Shown here in pieces: positions 7,583 to 15,007 of a stretch of 15,007 nt of DNA. The stretch is from positions 1 through 15,007 of the forward strand of contig DATAYA010000384.1 of NCBI GenBank assembly GCA_036272815.1. Reading direction: 5' to 3'. The first letter of the stretch is position 1, and every line of letters begins with the position of its first letter. Origin of the DNA: DATAYA01 sp036272815. GTDB lineage: Bacteria; Pseudomonadota; Alphaproteobacteria; Acetobacterales; Acetobacteraceae. The translations under genes and the position numbers were made by a program. The notes below the pieces were generated by a model, which saw only the letters and a program-made list of their open reading frames with translations, ran no database searches and was not told where the DNA came from.

Positions 7583-8518
7583 TTGTCCGCCCGCCAACGC
7601 CATCTGCTGCGGATCGAAGGCATGACCCCGCCCGAGATCGCGCGCCTGCTCGACCTTGCCGAGAGCTACGTGCTGCTCAACCGCTCGGGGAAGACGCAGC
7701 GCGACCTGCTGCGCGGCCGCACGCTCATCAATATGTTCTTCGAGGACAGCACCCGCACCCGCACCAGCTTCGAGCTGGCCGGCAAGCGGCTCGGCGCCGA
7801 CGTCATCAACATGGGCGTCTCCACCTCTTCGGTGAACAAGGGCGAGACGCTGCTGGACACCGCGGCGACGCTCAACGCGATGCATTGCGACCTGCTGGTG
7901 ATCCGCCACGACCAGTCCGGGGCGCCGGCGCTGCTGGCGCAGAAGGTCGATGCCGCGGTCATCAACGCCGGCGACGGCACCCACGAGCACCCGACGCAGG
8001 CGCTGCTCGACGCGCTCACCATCCGCCGGCGCAAGGGAAGGCTGGAAGGGCTGGTGGTCGCGATCTGCGGCGACGTGCTGCATTCCCGCGTCGCCCGCTC
8101 CAACATCCATCTCCTCACCACGATGGGTGCGCGCGTGCGCGTCATCGGGCCGGCGACGCTGCTGCCGGCGGAAATCACGCGGCTCGGCGTCGATCGCTTC
8201 ACCGACATGGCGACGGGCCTCGCGGGCGCCGATGCGGTCATGATGCTGCGGCTGCAGACCGAGCGCATGACACGCGGGCTGGTGCCGAGCGCGCGAGAAT
8301 TCTTTCGCTTCTATGGGCTCGACGCCGCCAAGCTCGCCCACGCCAGCCCGGATGCGCTGGTGATGCACCCCGGACCGATGAACCGCGGCGTGGAGATCGA
8401 CAGCGCCGTCGCCGACGACCCGGTGCGCAGCGTCATCAAGGAGCAGGTCGAGATGGGTGTGGCCGTGCGGATGGCGGTGCTCGATATCCTGTCGCGGACG
8501 CACCGCCGGAATGACTGA
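7583..8518 (+). CDS. pyrB: Aspartate carbamoyltransferase catalytic subunit
   Basis: Catalyses carbamoyl phosphate + L-aspartate to N-carbamoyl-L-aspartate, the committed step of pyrimidine synthesis in the cytoplasm. It has 311 residues, typical length. The carbamoyl-phosphate loop STRTRTSFE is at 56-64, the mobile-loop Lys is in SSVNKGETL (K86), IRH is at 107-109 and HPTQALLDALT starts at 136. GDVLHSRVARSN and MHPGPMNRGVEI follow, the latter being part of the aspartate site. The start is uncertain: I use TTG at 7583, since homologous N-termini begin shortly before the RHLLxIEG segment. A G-rich tract at 7563-7570 lies 12 bases upstream. The first ATG (7622) would remove the conserved RHLL segment. 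The end overlaps the next gene by 8 bp. No regulatory-chain (pyrI) gene follows. Confidence 0.95.
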   Translation: MSARQRHLLRIEGMTPPEIARLLDLAESYVLLNRSGKTQRDLLRGRTLINMFFEDSTRTRTSFELAGKRLGADVINMGVSTSSVNKGETLLDTAATLNAMHCDLLVIRHDQSGAPALLAQKVDAAVINAGDGTHEHPTQALLDALTIRRRKGRLEGLVVAICGDVLHSRVARSNIHLLTTMGARVRVIGPATLLPAEITRLGVDRFTDMATGLAGADAVMMLRLQTERMTRGLVPSAREFFRFYGLDAAKLAHASPDALVMHPGPMNRGVEIDSAVADDPVRSVIKEQVEMGVAVRMAVLDILSRTHRRND

Positions 8519-9800
8519 CGGCGCTGCGATGGGGACGCTGATCGCCGACGTGCGGCTGCTCGATCCGGCGTCCGGCCTCGACGCGCGGGGCGGGCTGCTG
8601 ATCCGCGACGGGCGCATCGCCGATACCGGCGCCAATCTCGGCCGGCCGGACGGGGTGGCGGTGATCGAGGCCGAGGATTGCGTGCTCTGCCCCGGCCTCA
8701 TCGACATGCGCGCGGCGCTGGGAGAACCCGGCTTCGAGTATCGCGAGACCATCGCCTCCGCGGCCGAGGCGGCGGCGGCGGGCGGGATCACCGCGCTCGC
8801 GGCCCTGCCCGATTCGCGCCCGGCGATCGACGACCCGGCGCTGGTACGGCTGCTGCGCGCGCGTGGCGAGGAGACCGGCAGCCTCGCGATCCTGCCCTAT
8901 GGCGCCGCCACCCGCGGCTGCCGCGGCGAGGAGCTGGCGGAACTTGGCCTGCTGCGCGAGGCCGGCGCGGTCGCCTTCACCGATGGCGGCCGCGCGATCG
9001 GGCCGGCATCCCTGATGCGCCGGGCGCTCGCCTATGCGGCGATGTTCGGGGCAATGATCGTCCAGCACGCGGAGGAACCCTCGCTGGCCGAGGGCGGTGC
9101 CGCCACGGAGGGGGAGCTGGCGACCCGGCTCGGCCTGACCGCGATTCCGGCGGCGGCCGAGGCGATCCTGGTCGCGCGCGACATCCGCCTGCTGCGCCTC
9201 GCCGGGGGGGCCCTGCACTTCGCGCATGTCTCCACTGCCGAGGCGCTGGCGCTGATCCGGGCGGCAAAAGCGGACGGGCTCGCCGTCACCTGCGACACCG
9301 CGCCGCCCTATTTCGACCTCAACGAGACCGCGATCGGCGACTGGCGCACCTACGCCAAGCTCTCGCCGCCGCTGCGCGCCGAGGCCGACCGGCAGGCGGT
9401 CGCGGCGGCGCTTGCCGATGGCACGATCGACGCGATCGCGTCGGATCACCAGCCGCGCGACGTCGACGACAAGCGCCTGCCGTTCGGCCAGGCGGCGGCC
9501 GGCGGGGCGGGGCTCGCGACACTGCTGCCGATCACGCTGGCCCAGGTTCACGGCTCCGGCCTGCCGCTCGCCCGCGCGATCGAACTTCTGACGAGCGGCC
9601 CCGCGCGGCTGCTCGGCGCCGAGGCGGGCACGCTCGCGCGCGGGGCGCCGGCCGATCTCTGCCTCTTCCATCCCGAGCGCGCCTGGCAGGTCGAGGCCGG
9701 GGCGTTGCCGGGAAAGGCGCAGAACACGCCCTTCGACGGCCGCACGCTGGAGGGCCGCGTGCTCGGCACCTGGAAGGCCGGGCGGCGGGTGTTCGGATGA
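8511..9800 (+). CDS. Dihydroorotase-like protein, probably non-catalytic (PyrX/PyrC' type)
   Basis: A 429-residue amidohydrolase-fold protein of the dihydroorotase (DHOase) family, in the usual place after pyrB. DHOase would cyclise carbamoyl-aspartate to dihydroorotate, but several ligands are lost. The metal motif D-x-H-x-H-x-R-E-P-G reads DMRAALGEPG at 65-74, so both His and the substrate-binding Arg are missing. The substrate Asn motif PNT reads PDS at 100-102. TPHH reads APPY at 264-267. DHAPH reads DHQPR at 312-316. Retained are Asp158 (FTDGGR), His186 (QHAEE), His239 (AHVSTA) and Asp312. Known non-catalytic relatives in Pseudomonas bind PyrB and are needed for its activity, and I infer a similar scaffold role here. 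The ATG at 8511 overlaps pyrB; ATG 8529 is an alternative. Databases often label such genes pyrC. Confidence 0.85.
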   Translation: MTDGAAMGTLIADVRLLDPASGLDARGGLLIRDGRIADTGANLGRPDGVAVIEAEDCVLCPGLIDMRAALGEPGFEYRETIASAAEAAAAGGITALAALPDSRPAIDDPALVRLLRARGEETGSLAILPYGAATRGCRGEELAELGLLREAGAVAFTDGGRAIGPASLMRRALAYAAMFGAMIVQHAEEPSLAEGGAATEGELATRLGLTAIPAAAEAILVARDIRLLRLAGGALHFAHVSTAEALALIRAAKADGLAVTCDTAPPYFDLNETAIGDWRTYAKLSPPLRAEADRQAVAAALADGTIDAIASDHQPRDVDDKRLPFGQAAAGGAGLATLLPITLAQVHGSGLPLARAIELLTSGPARLLGAEAGTLARGAPADLCLFHPERAWQVEAGALPGKAQNTPFDGRTLEGRVLGTWKAGRRVFG

Positions 9801-10387
9801 TCGCCGCGCTGCTTGCCGCCCTCGTCGGGGGCTACCTGCTCGGCTCGATCCCGTTCGGGCTGCTGCTGACGCGCGCGGCCGGGCTCGGCGACATCCGCAG
9901 CGTGGGCTCCGGCAATATCGGTGCGACGAACGTGCTGCGCACCGGCAGGCGCGGGCTGGCTGTCGCGACGGTGCTGCTGGATGGCGGCAAGGGCGTGGCG
10001 GCGGTGCTGCTGGCCGGTGCCACCGCCGGGCCGATCGCGGCGCTGGTCGCCGGGGTCGGGGCGGTGCTCGGTCACCTCTTCCCGGTCTGGCTCGGCTTTC
10101 GCGGCGGCAAGGGCGTCGCCACGGGCCTTGGCGTGCTGCTCGCCGCCGCGTGGCCGGTCGGACTCGCCGCCTGCGCCGTCTGGCTCGTGCTGGCCCTGGC
10201 GCTGCGCATCTCGTCGGCCGCCGCCCTCGGCGCCTTCGCGGCCGCGCCCGTCGTCGGCTGGGTGCTCGCTGGCCGGGCGGTCGCGTTGCTGGCCCTCGCC
10301 GTCGCCGCCCTCGTCTATGCGCGCCACGGCGCCAACATCCGCCGCCTGCTCGCCGGCACCGAGCCGCGCATCGGGCGGCGCGCATGA
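9797..10387 (+). CDS. plsY: Glycerol-3-phosphate acyltransferase PlsY
   Basis: An inner-membrane enzyme that transfers an acyl group from acyl phosphate to glycerol 3-phosphate, making lysophosphatidic acid, the first step of phospholipid synthesis. It has 196 residues and about five hydrophobic segments. The three conserved cytoplasmic motifs are visible: GSIPFGLLLTR followed by GSGNIGATNVLRTG near residues 35-50, DGGKGVAAVLL, and GHLFPVWLGFRGGKGVATGLG. It starts at ATGA with the stop of the dihydroorotase-like gene and ends with another ATGA overlap into dprA. Being in this run of unrelated housekeeping genes is a common arrangement in alphaproteobacteria and implies shared transcription rather than shared pathway. 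Confidence 0.95.
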   Translation: MIAALLAALVGGYLLGSIPFGLLLTRAAGLGDIRSVGSGNIGATNVLRTGRRGLAVATVLLDGGKGVAAVLLAGATAGPIAALVAGVGAVLGHLFPVWLGFRGGKGVATGLGVLLAAAWPVGLAACAVWLVLALALRISSAAALGAFAAAPVVGWVLAGRAVALLALAVAALVYARHGANIRRLLAGTEPRIGRRA

Positions 10388-11484
10388 CTGACGTCGAGGC
10401 CCAGGACCGGCTACGCCTCGCGCGGACGGAAACAGTCGGCCCGATCACCCACCGGCGCCTTCTCGAACGCTACGGGTCGGCGGCGGCAGCGCTCGATGCG
10501 CTTCCCGGGCTTGCCCGCGCAGGCGGGCGCAACAATCTCGCCATTCCGACCCGGGCGCAGGCCGCGCGCGAGATCGATCGCACGCGCAAACTCGGCGCCC
10601 GGATGCTGTTCCTGGGCGAGGTGGGCTATCCGATGCTGCTGGCGATGGTCGAGGATGCGCCGCCCGTCATCGCCGTGCTCGGCGATCCGGCCGCAATCGA
10701 TGCCCGCGCGGTTGCGGTCGTCGGCGCCCGCAACGCCTCGGCCAACGGACAGCGTTTTGCCGAATTGCTCGCCGCTGAACTCGCGCGCGCCGGCCTCGTG
10801 ATCGTCTCCGGCCTCGCGCGCGGGATCGACGCTGCCGCGCACGAGGGCGCACTGCGGGCCGGGCGCACGGCCGCCGCCGTCGCCGGCGGCCTTGACCAGC
10901 CTTATCCGCCCGAACACGCCGACCTTCAGCGCCGGATCGCGGCAGGCGGCGCGGTTGTCGCCGAGGCGCCGCTCGGCACGGCGCCGCAGAGCCGCCATTT
11001 CCCGCGCCGCAATCGGCTGATTGCGGGCCTCTCCCTCGGCTGCATCGTGATCGAGGCGGCGCCGCGCTCGGGCAGCCTGATTACCGCCCGGCTCGCGCTT
11101 GAAAATAACCGGGAATTGTTTGCCGCGCCCGGCTCTCCGCTCGATCCGCGCTGCCGCGGCTCCAATGACCTGATCCGGCAGGGCGCTCATCTGGTCGAGG
11201 AGGCGGCGGACGTTCTGGCCCACCTCCCGCCTTCCGCACCCCGCGGCGGCTTCGCCGAACCGGCCCCCGTCTGGTTCGGCCCCGAGCCCGCGGACGTGGT
11301 TGGAGTGCACGAGATCCTGATCGACTTGCTCGATCCTTCGCCTACGCCGGTTGACGTTCTCATCCGGCGCTGCCAGTTACCCGCCGCCGTCGTGATGGCG
11401 GCGCTCGTGGACCTGGAACTTGCCGGCCGCGCCGAGATGCTGCCCGGCAACCGCGTCGCCCGGGTCATGGACCCGGGGTTCTGA
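10384..11484 (+). CDS. dprA: DNA-processing protein DprA
   Basis: A cytoplasmic single-stranded DNA-binding protein that protects incoming DNA during natural transformation and loads RecA on it. It has 366 residues. Order of parts: an N-terminal helical (SAM-like) region at about 1-70, then the Rossmann-like DprA/Smf core with VVGARNAS (112-119), GLARGIDAAAHEGAL (143-157), YPPEH (174-178), HFPRRNRLIAGLS (205-217), SGSLITARLALE (229-240) and PGSPLDPRCRGSNDLIRQGA. A C-terminal winged-helix domain lies at about 305-365 (LLDPSPTPVDVLIRRC onward). The core is complete, so the protein should be functional. The ATG overlaps the plsY stop; the gap to topA is 27 bp. The gene is widespread also in species not known to be competent. 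Confidence 0.95.
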   Translation: MTDVEAQDRLRLARTETVGPITHRRLLERYGSAAAALDALPGLARAGGRNNLAIPTRAQAAREIDRTRKLGARMLFLGEVGYPMLLAMVEDAPPVIAVLGDPAAIDARAVAVVGARNASANGQRFAELLAAELARAGLVIVSGLARGIDAAAHEGALRAGRTAAAVAGGLDQPYPPEHADLQRRIAAGGAVVAEAPLGTAPQSRHFPRRNRLIAGLSLGCIVIEAAPRSGSLITARLALENNRELFAAPGSPLDPRCRGSNDLIRQGAHLVEEAADVLAHLPPSAPRGGFAEPAPVWFGPEPADVVGVHEILIDLLDPSPTPVDVLIRRCQLPAAVVMAALVDLELAGRAEMLPGNRVARVMDPGF

Positions 11485-11511
11485 GCCAGAAACGACGGAA
11501 CCCCCGACCGC

Positions 11512-14163
11512 ATGACCGATGTCGTCGTCGTCGAATCGCCGGCCAAGGCCAAGACGATCAACAGATACCTGGGCGGCGGCTACACCGTGCTCGCGAGCTT
11601 CGGGCACGTCCGCGACCTGCCGGCCAAGGACGGCAGCGTGCGGCCCGAGCAGGGCTTCGCGATGGACTGGGCGGCCGACGAGCGCGGCGCCCGCCAGGTC
11701 GCCGCCATCGCCAAGGCCCTGAAGGGAGCCGATCGCCTCTACCTCGCGACCGACCCCGACCGCGAGGGCGAGGCAATCTCCTGGCATGTCCGCGCCATGC
11801 TGGAAGAGAAGCACGCGCTCCGCGGTGTGGACGTCCAGCGCGTCACCTTCAACGAGATCACCCGTAGCGCCGTCCGGCACGCGATGGCGCATCCGCGCGA
11901 GCTCGATGCGCCGCTGATCGACGCCTACCTCGCCCGCCGCGCGCTCGACTACCTCGTGGGCTTCACGCTCTCGCCGGTGCTGTGGCGCAAGCTGCCCGGC
12001 AGTCGCAGCGCCGGGCGGGTGCAGTCGGTCGCTCTCCGCCTGATCTGCGAGCGCGAGGCGGAGATCGAGGTTTTTCGCCCGCGCGAGTACTGGACGGTGG
12101 AAGCGGGGTTCACCACGCCCGCCGGCGCGCCGTTCACGGCTCGCCTCACGCACCTCGATGGCAAGCGTCTCGACCAGTTCGACCTCAACACCGAGGCGCT
12201 GGCGATGGCGGCGCGCGCCGCCGTCGAGCGCGGCACGTTCTCGGTCGCCTCTGTCGAGCGCAAGCGTGTCCGCCGCAACCCGCCGCCGCCGTTCACGACA
12301 TCCACCTTGCAGCAGGAAGCCAGCCGCAAGCTGGGCATGGGCGCCCAGGGGACGATGCGCATCGCCCAGCAGCTCTACGAGGGCGTGGATCTCGGCGGCG
12401 AGACGGTCGGCCTCATCACCTACATGCGCACCGACGGCGTGCAAATGGCGGGCGAGGCGATGCTCGGCATCCGCGACCATGTGCGCGACGCGATCGGCCC
12501 CGACTACGTGCCGCCGGCGCCGCGCGAGTATCATACCAAGGCCAAGAACGCGCAGGAGGCGCACGAGGCAATCCGTGCCACCGACGTGAGCCGCACGCCG
12601 GAGAGCGTTTCCGGCGCGCTCAACCACGACCAGCGGCGGCTCTACGAGCTGGTGTGGAAGCGCGCCGTCGCCTCGCAGATGGCGTCGGCGGAACTCGACC
12701 AGGTGACGGTCGAGGTGTCGGACGGGGCGGGTGTGACGCTGCGCGCCACCGGCTCCATCCTCGCCTTCGACGGCTTCCTCAAGCTCTACCGGGAGGACAC
12801 CGACGAGGCAGAGGACGAGGCGGAGGGAAAGATGCTGCCGCCGATGGCCGCGCGCGATCCGCTGGCGCGTGGCGCGGTGACGGCCGACCAGCATTTCACG
12901 CAGCCGCCGCCGCGATACTCCGAGGCGAGCCTGGTCAAGAAGATGGAGGAATTGGGGATCGGCCGCCCCTCTACCTACGCCTCGATCCTGACCGTGCTGC
13001 GCGACCGCAACTACGTCCGGCTGGAGAGCCGTCGCTTCATCCCCGAGGACCGCGGCCGGCTGGTCACCGCGTTCCTCACCAGCTTTTTCGAGCGCTACGT
13101 GGACGCCGGCTTCACGGCCGACCTGGAAGAGAAGCTCGACGACATCTCGGGCGGCCGCGCCGACTGGCGCGCCGTGATGGCGGCGTTCTGGGAGGATTTT
13201 TCGCGCGCGGTCGATCAGACCAAGGACCTGAAAATATCCGACGTCATCGCGGCGCTGGACGAGGATCTCGGCCCGCATTTCTTTCCGCCGAAGCCTGACG
13301 GCAGCGACCCGCGCGGCTGCCCGGCCTGCGGCAACGGCCGTCTCGGGCTCAAGCTCGGCCGTTACGGCAGCTTCATCGGCTGCTCCAACTATCCAGCGTG
13401 CCAATACACCCGCCGGCTCGCGATCGAAGGCGACGGGGAGGCGGCGGCCGACACGCTGAAGGAGGGGATGCGCGTGCTCGGCCACCATCCCGAGACCGGC
13501 GAGGAGATCACCGTCCGTCGCGGCCCGTATGGGCTCTACGCGCAGCAGGGCGAGCCGCAGGGGAAGGAAAAACCGAAGCGGACATCGCTGCCCCGCGGCG
13601 TGGACGGCGACAGCCTGACGCTGGAGCAGGCCATGGGCTTGCTCTCGCTGCCGCGGCTGGTCGGGATGCACCCGGAGCGGGGCGAGCCGATCGAGGCGGG
13701 TCTTGGCCGGTTCGGTCCCTATGTGCGGATGGGCGGGGTCTACGCCTCACTCGACCGTGACGACGACGTGCTGGCGGTCGGGCTCAATCGTGCGGTGGAC
13801 GTGCTGGCGAAAAAGCTCGCCTCAGTGCGCACGCTCGGGCCGCACCCGAAGGACGGCGAGCCGGTGATGGTCCGGCGCGGTCGGTTCGGACCCTACGTGC
13901 AGCACGGCTCGACGGTCGCGAACCTGCCGCGCGGGGTGGAGATGGAGGCGCTGACGCCGGAGGCGGCGGTGGCGCTGCTGGCCGAGCGGGGCAAGGTGCT
14001 GAAGGCGAAGCCGGGCAGGGGCGGCGCCCGGAAGAAGGCGCCGGCCCCGAAGGCGGCGGCGAAGCCGGCTGCCGCGCCGGCGCCCCGTGCGAAGCCGCCG
14101 GCGAAGAAGAAGACAGCCGTGAAGAAAAAGGCGGCGCCCGCGCGCAAGCGCAAGACGGCCTGA
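11512..14163 (+). CDS. topA: DNA topoisomerase I (type IA)
   Basis: Relaxes negative supercoils by a transient 5'-phosphotyrosine break in one strand. It has 883 residues. The Toprim domain has VVVESPAKAK (Glu8) and the acidic triad in TDPDREGE (Asp81, Asp83, Glu85). SAGRVQSVALRLICERE starts at about 166, the active-site Tyr304 is in LITYMRTDG, and ELGIGRPSTYASIL belongs to the core. One four-Cys zinc finger is visible (Cys603, Cys606, Cys624, Cys630), against three in the E. coli enzyme. It merges into a series of G-R-Y/F-G-P-Y type C-terminal repeats, ending in RRGPYGLY, GRFGPYVRMGG and GRFGPYVQHGS. The last 50 residues are a Lys/Ala/Pro-rich basic tail that probably binds DNA. The start has only a weak Shine-Dalgarno sequence. 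It is likely co-transcribed with dprA. Confidence 0.97.
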   Translation: MTDVVVVESPAKAKTINRYLGGGYTVLASFGHVRDLPAKDGSVRPEQGFAMDWAADERGARQVAAIAKALKGADRLYLATDPDREGEAISWHVRAMLEEKHALRGVDVQRVTFNEITRSAVRHAMAHPRELDAPLIDAYLARRALDYLVGFTLSPVLWRKLPGSRSAGRVQSVALRLICEREAEIEVFRPREYWTVEAGFTTPAGAPFTARLTHLDGKRLDQFDLNTEALAMAARAAVERGTFSVASVERKRVRRNPPPPFTTSTLQQEASRKLGMGAQGTMRIAQQLYEGVDLGGETVGLITYMRTDGVQMAGEAMLGIRDHVRDAIGPDYVPPAPREYHTKAKNAQEAHEAIRATDVSRTPESVSGALNHDQRRLYELVWKRAVASQMASAELDQVTVEVSDGAGVTLRATGSILAFDGFLKLYREDTDEAEDEAEGKMLPPMAARDPLARGAVTADQHFTQPPPRYSEASLVKKMEELGIGRPSTYASILTVLRDRNYVRLESRRFIPEDRGRLVTAFLTSFFERYVDAGFTADLEEKLDDISGGRADWRAVMAAFWEDFSRAVDQTKDLKISDVIAALDEDLGPHFFPPKPDGSDPRGCPACGNGRLGLKLGRYGSFIGCSNYPACQYTRRLAIEGDGEAAADTLKEGMRVLGHHPETGEEITVRRGPYGLYAQQGEPQGKEKPKRTSLPRGVDGDSLTLEQAMGLLSLPRLVGMHPERGEPIEAGLGRFGPYVRMGGVYASLDRDDDVLAVGLNRAVDVLAKKLASVRTLGPHPKDGEPVMVRRGRFGPYVQHGSTVANLPRGVEMEALTPEAAVALLAERGKVLKAKPGRGGARKKAPAPKAAAKPAAAPAPRAKPPAKKKTAVKKKAAPARKRKTA

Positions 14164-14257
14164 TGCGAGCAGAGAGGGCTCGCTCTCCCCAACCTTGGTC
14201 AGATCTGCGGTCCAAGCCCGCAAGGGGAGGGGGATTTCGCAGTTCTCCGTCCGGCGA
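14164..14257. repeat. Nested inverted-repeat element between topA and the RNase R gene
   Basis: The gap holds an outer stem CTCTCCCC (14183-14190) with GGGGAGGG (14224-14231), eight pairs including one G-U in RNA. Inside it is an inner stem CTTGG (14194-14198) with CCAAG (14212-14216), enclosing the perfect palindrome CAGATCTG (14200-14207). A shorter competing stem GAGAG (14172-14176) with CTCTC (14183-14187) could form instead. No T-run follows, so it is not a classical intrinsic terminator. It may be a dispersed palindromic intergenic repeat or an RNA processing site; one copy cannot settle this. Confidence 0.5.
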
Positions 14258-15007
14258 ATGAAACGGCCGCCGCCCGCGCGCAGCCGGCATCCGGCCGGCA
14301 CGCTTCCCCCCACCGCGATCGTCCAGATCACCGGCACCGACACCGATGGCGACGCGCTCGCCCGCCCGGCGACCTGGGACGGACCCGGCAAGCCCCCCAG
14401 CGTCCTCATGCTTCCCGAACCGCGCGGCCATCCGGCGTTGGCACCTGGCCAGCGCGTGCTCGCCCGCCTGCGCCCGACCGGCCCCGGCCGCTACGAAGGT
14501 CGCACCCTCAAGCGCCTCGCCGAGGCGCCGACGCGCATCCTCGCCGTGTTCCGCCCGCCCGACCGGCTGGTCCCGACCGACCGCCGCGCGCGCGCGGAAT
14601 GGACCGTCCCGCCGGGCGACGCGGGCGGTGCCACACCGGGCGAGATCGTGCTCGCCGAGCCGCTGCCGCATTCCGGCTACGGCTTGCGACCTGCCCGCGT
14701 CGTCGAGCGGCTCGGGCAGATGGACGATGCGCGCGCGATCTCGCTGATCTGCATCGCGACGCACGCGATCCCGACCGAGTTCTCCGCCGAGGCGCTGGCG
14801 GAGGCCGCGGCGGCGCGCGGGGTGGCGCTCGGCGCGCGGACCGATCTGCGCGGCATCCCGCTGGTGACCATCGACGGCGACGACGCGCGCGACTTCGACG
14901 ATGCGGTGTTCGCCGAAGCGGACGGTGCCGGCTGGCGGCTGGTGGTCGCGATCGCCGACGTTGCGCACTACGTCCGGCCGGGCTCCGCGCTCGACGGCGA
15001 CGCGGGA
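14258..15007 (+). CDS. rnr: Ribonuclease R, 5' part (3' end cut by window), apparently lacking the N-terminal winged helix
   Basis: An RNase II/R-family 3'-to-5' exoribonuclease that degrades structured RNA. The first 250 codons are present. Residues 15-100 resemble the first cold-shock/OB domain of RNase R (TAIVQITGTDTDGDALARP, then GQRVLARL and RYEGRTLKRL). Residues 101-200 form a second such domain, with LRPARVVERLG and IPTEFSAEAL. The RNB nuclease domain starts with TIDGDDARDFDDAV (204-217), holding the metal-binding Asp cluster, followed by AIADVAHYVRPG. The usual N-terminal winged-helix domain of about 60-70 residues is absent. Upstream to topA there is only 94 bp, and the in-frame codons there look non-coding. 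The ATG at 14258 is the first plausible start, though no strong Shine-Dalgarno sequence precedes it. Confidence 0.88.
   Translation, partial: MKRPPPARSRHPAGTLPPTAIVQITGTDTDGDALARPATWDGPGKPPSVLMLPEPRGHPALAPGQRVLARLRPTGPGRYEGRTLKRLAEAPTRILAVFRPPDRLVPTDRRARAEWTVPPGDAGGATPGEIVLAEPLPHSGYGLRPARVVERLGQMDDARAISLICIATHAIPTEFSAEALAEAAAARGVALGARTDLRGIPLVTIDGDDARDFDDAVFAEADGAGWRLVVAIADVAHYVRPGSALDGDAG

Noticed and set aside
8436..10448. A 670-codon open frame on the minus strand across the dihydroorotase-like and plsY genes
   Set aside because: It is a mirror of conserved coding sequence; the product is Arg/Pro-rich and matches no family I recognise.
10384..11484. dprA as a sign of a competence or defence island
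   Set aside because: No other competence or defence gene is present and dprA sits in a housekeeping operon with plsY and topA.
11377..13671. A 764-codon open frame on the minus strand across topA
   Set aside because: topA is unmistakable on the plus strand with its catalytic motifs in order; the antisense frame is a codon-bias artefact.
13321..14160. A frameshift or missing zinc fingers at the topA C-terminus
   Set aside because: The frame runs intact through one Cys4 finger, several GRFGPY repeats and a basic tail; this C-terminal layout is known for topoisomerase I outside the gamma group.

Overview
The window is GC-rich chromosomal DNA from a proteobacterium, most likely an alphaproteobacterium of the Acetobacteraceae type. 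This rests on gene order and protein character (pgl-rpiA-gntK together; pyrB-pyrC-like-plsY-dprA-topA-rnr in a row) and has not been confirmed by any search. Coding density is very high. Five gene junctions share an ATGA start/stop overlap, and GTG or TTG starts occur in three genes. No tRNA, rRNA, CRISPR array, phage gene, transposase or toxin-antitoxin pair was seen.

Region 1 (1-1497, + strand) is a sugar-acid/pentose-phosphate cluster: the tail of 6-phosphogluconolactonase, ribose-5-phosphate isomerase A and a gluconate kinase. Together they feed and process 6-phosphogluconate and pentose phosphates. Region 2 (1558-4842, + strand) is a four-gene branched-chain-amino-acid-type (HAAT) ABC importer core: two permeases and two ATPases, tightly overlapped, without a periplasmic binding protein in the window. 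Region 3 (4847-6714, - strand) is a secreted or periplasmic PRC-barrel protein with a Pro/Ala/Lys-rich linker, followed by an MFS transporter whose GTG start overlaps the PRC stop codon. The MFS gene converges on the last ABC gene with only 4 bp between stops.

Region 4 (6774-7502, + strand) is a classical short-chain dehydrogenase of unknown substrate, divergent from the PRC-barrel gene. Region 5 (7583 to the end, + strand) is a housekeeping operon: aspartate carbamoyltransferase, a dihydroorotase-like protein that has lost key metal and substrate ligands, PlsY acyltransferase, DprA, topoisomerase I and the 5' part of RNase R. RNase R appears to begin without its usual N-terminal winged-helix domain. 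The short gap before it holds a nested inverted-repeat element.

I see no clearly new multi-gene system. The points most worth a second look are the degenerate dihydroorotase (probably a PyrX-like structural partner of PyrB), the shortened RNase R and the palindromic element in front of it, and the ABC cluster without a binding protein.
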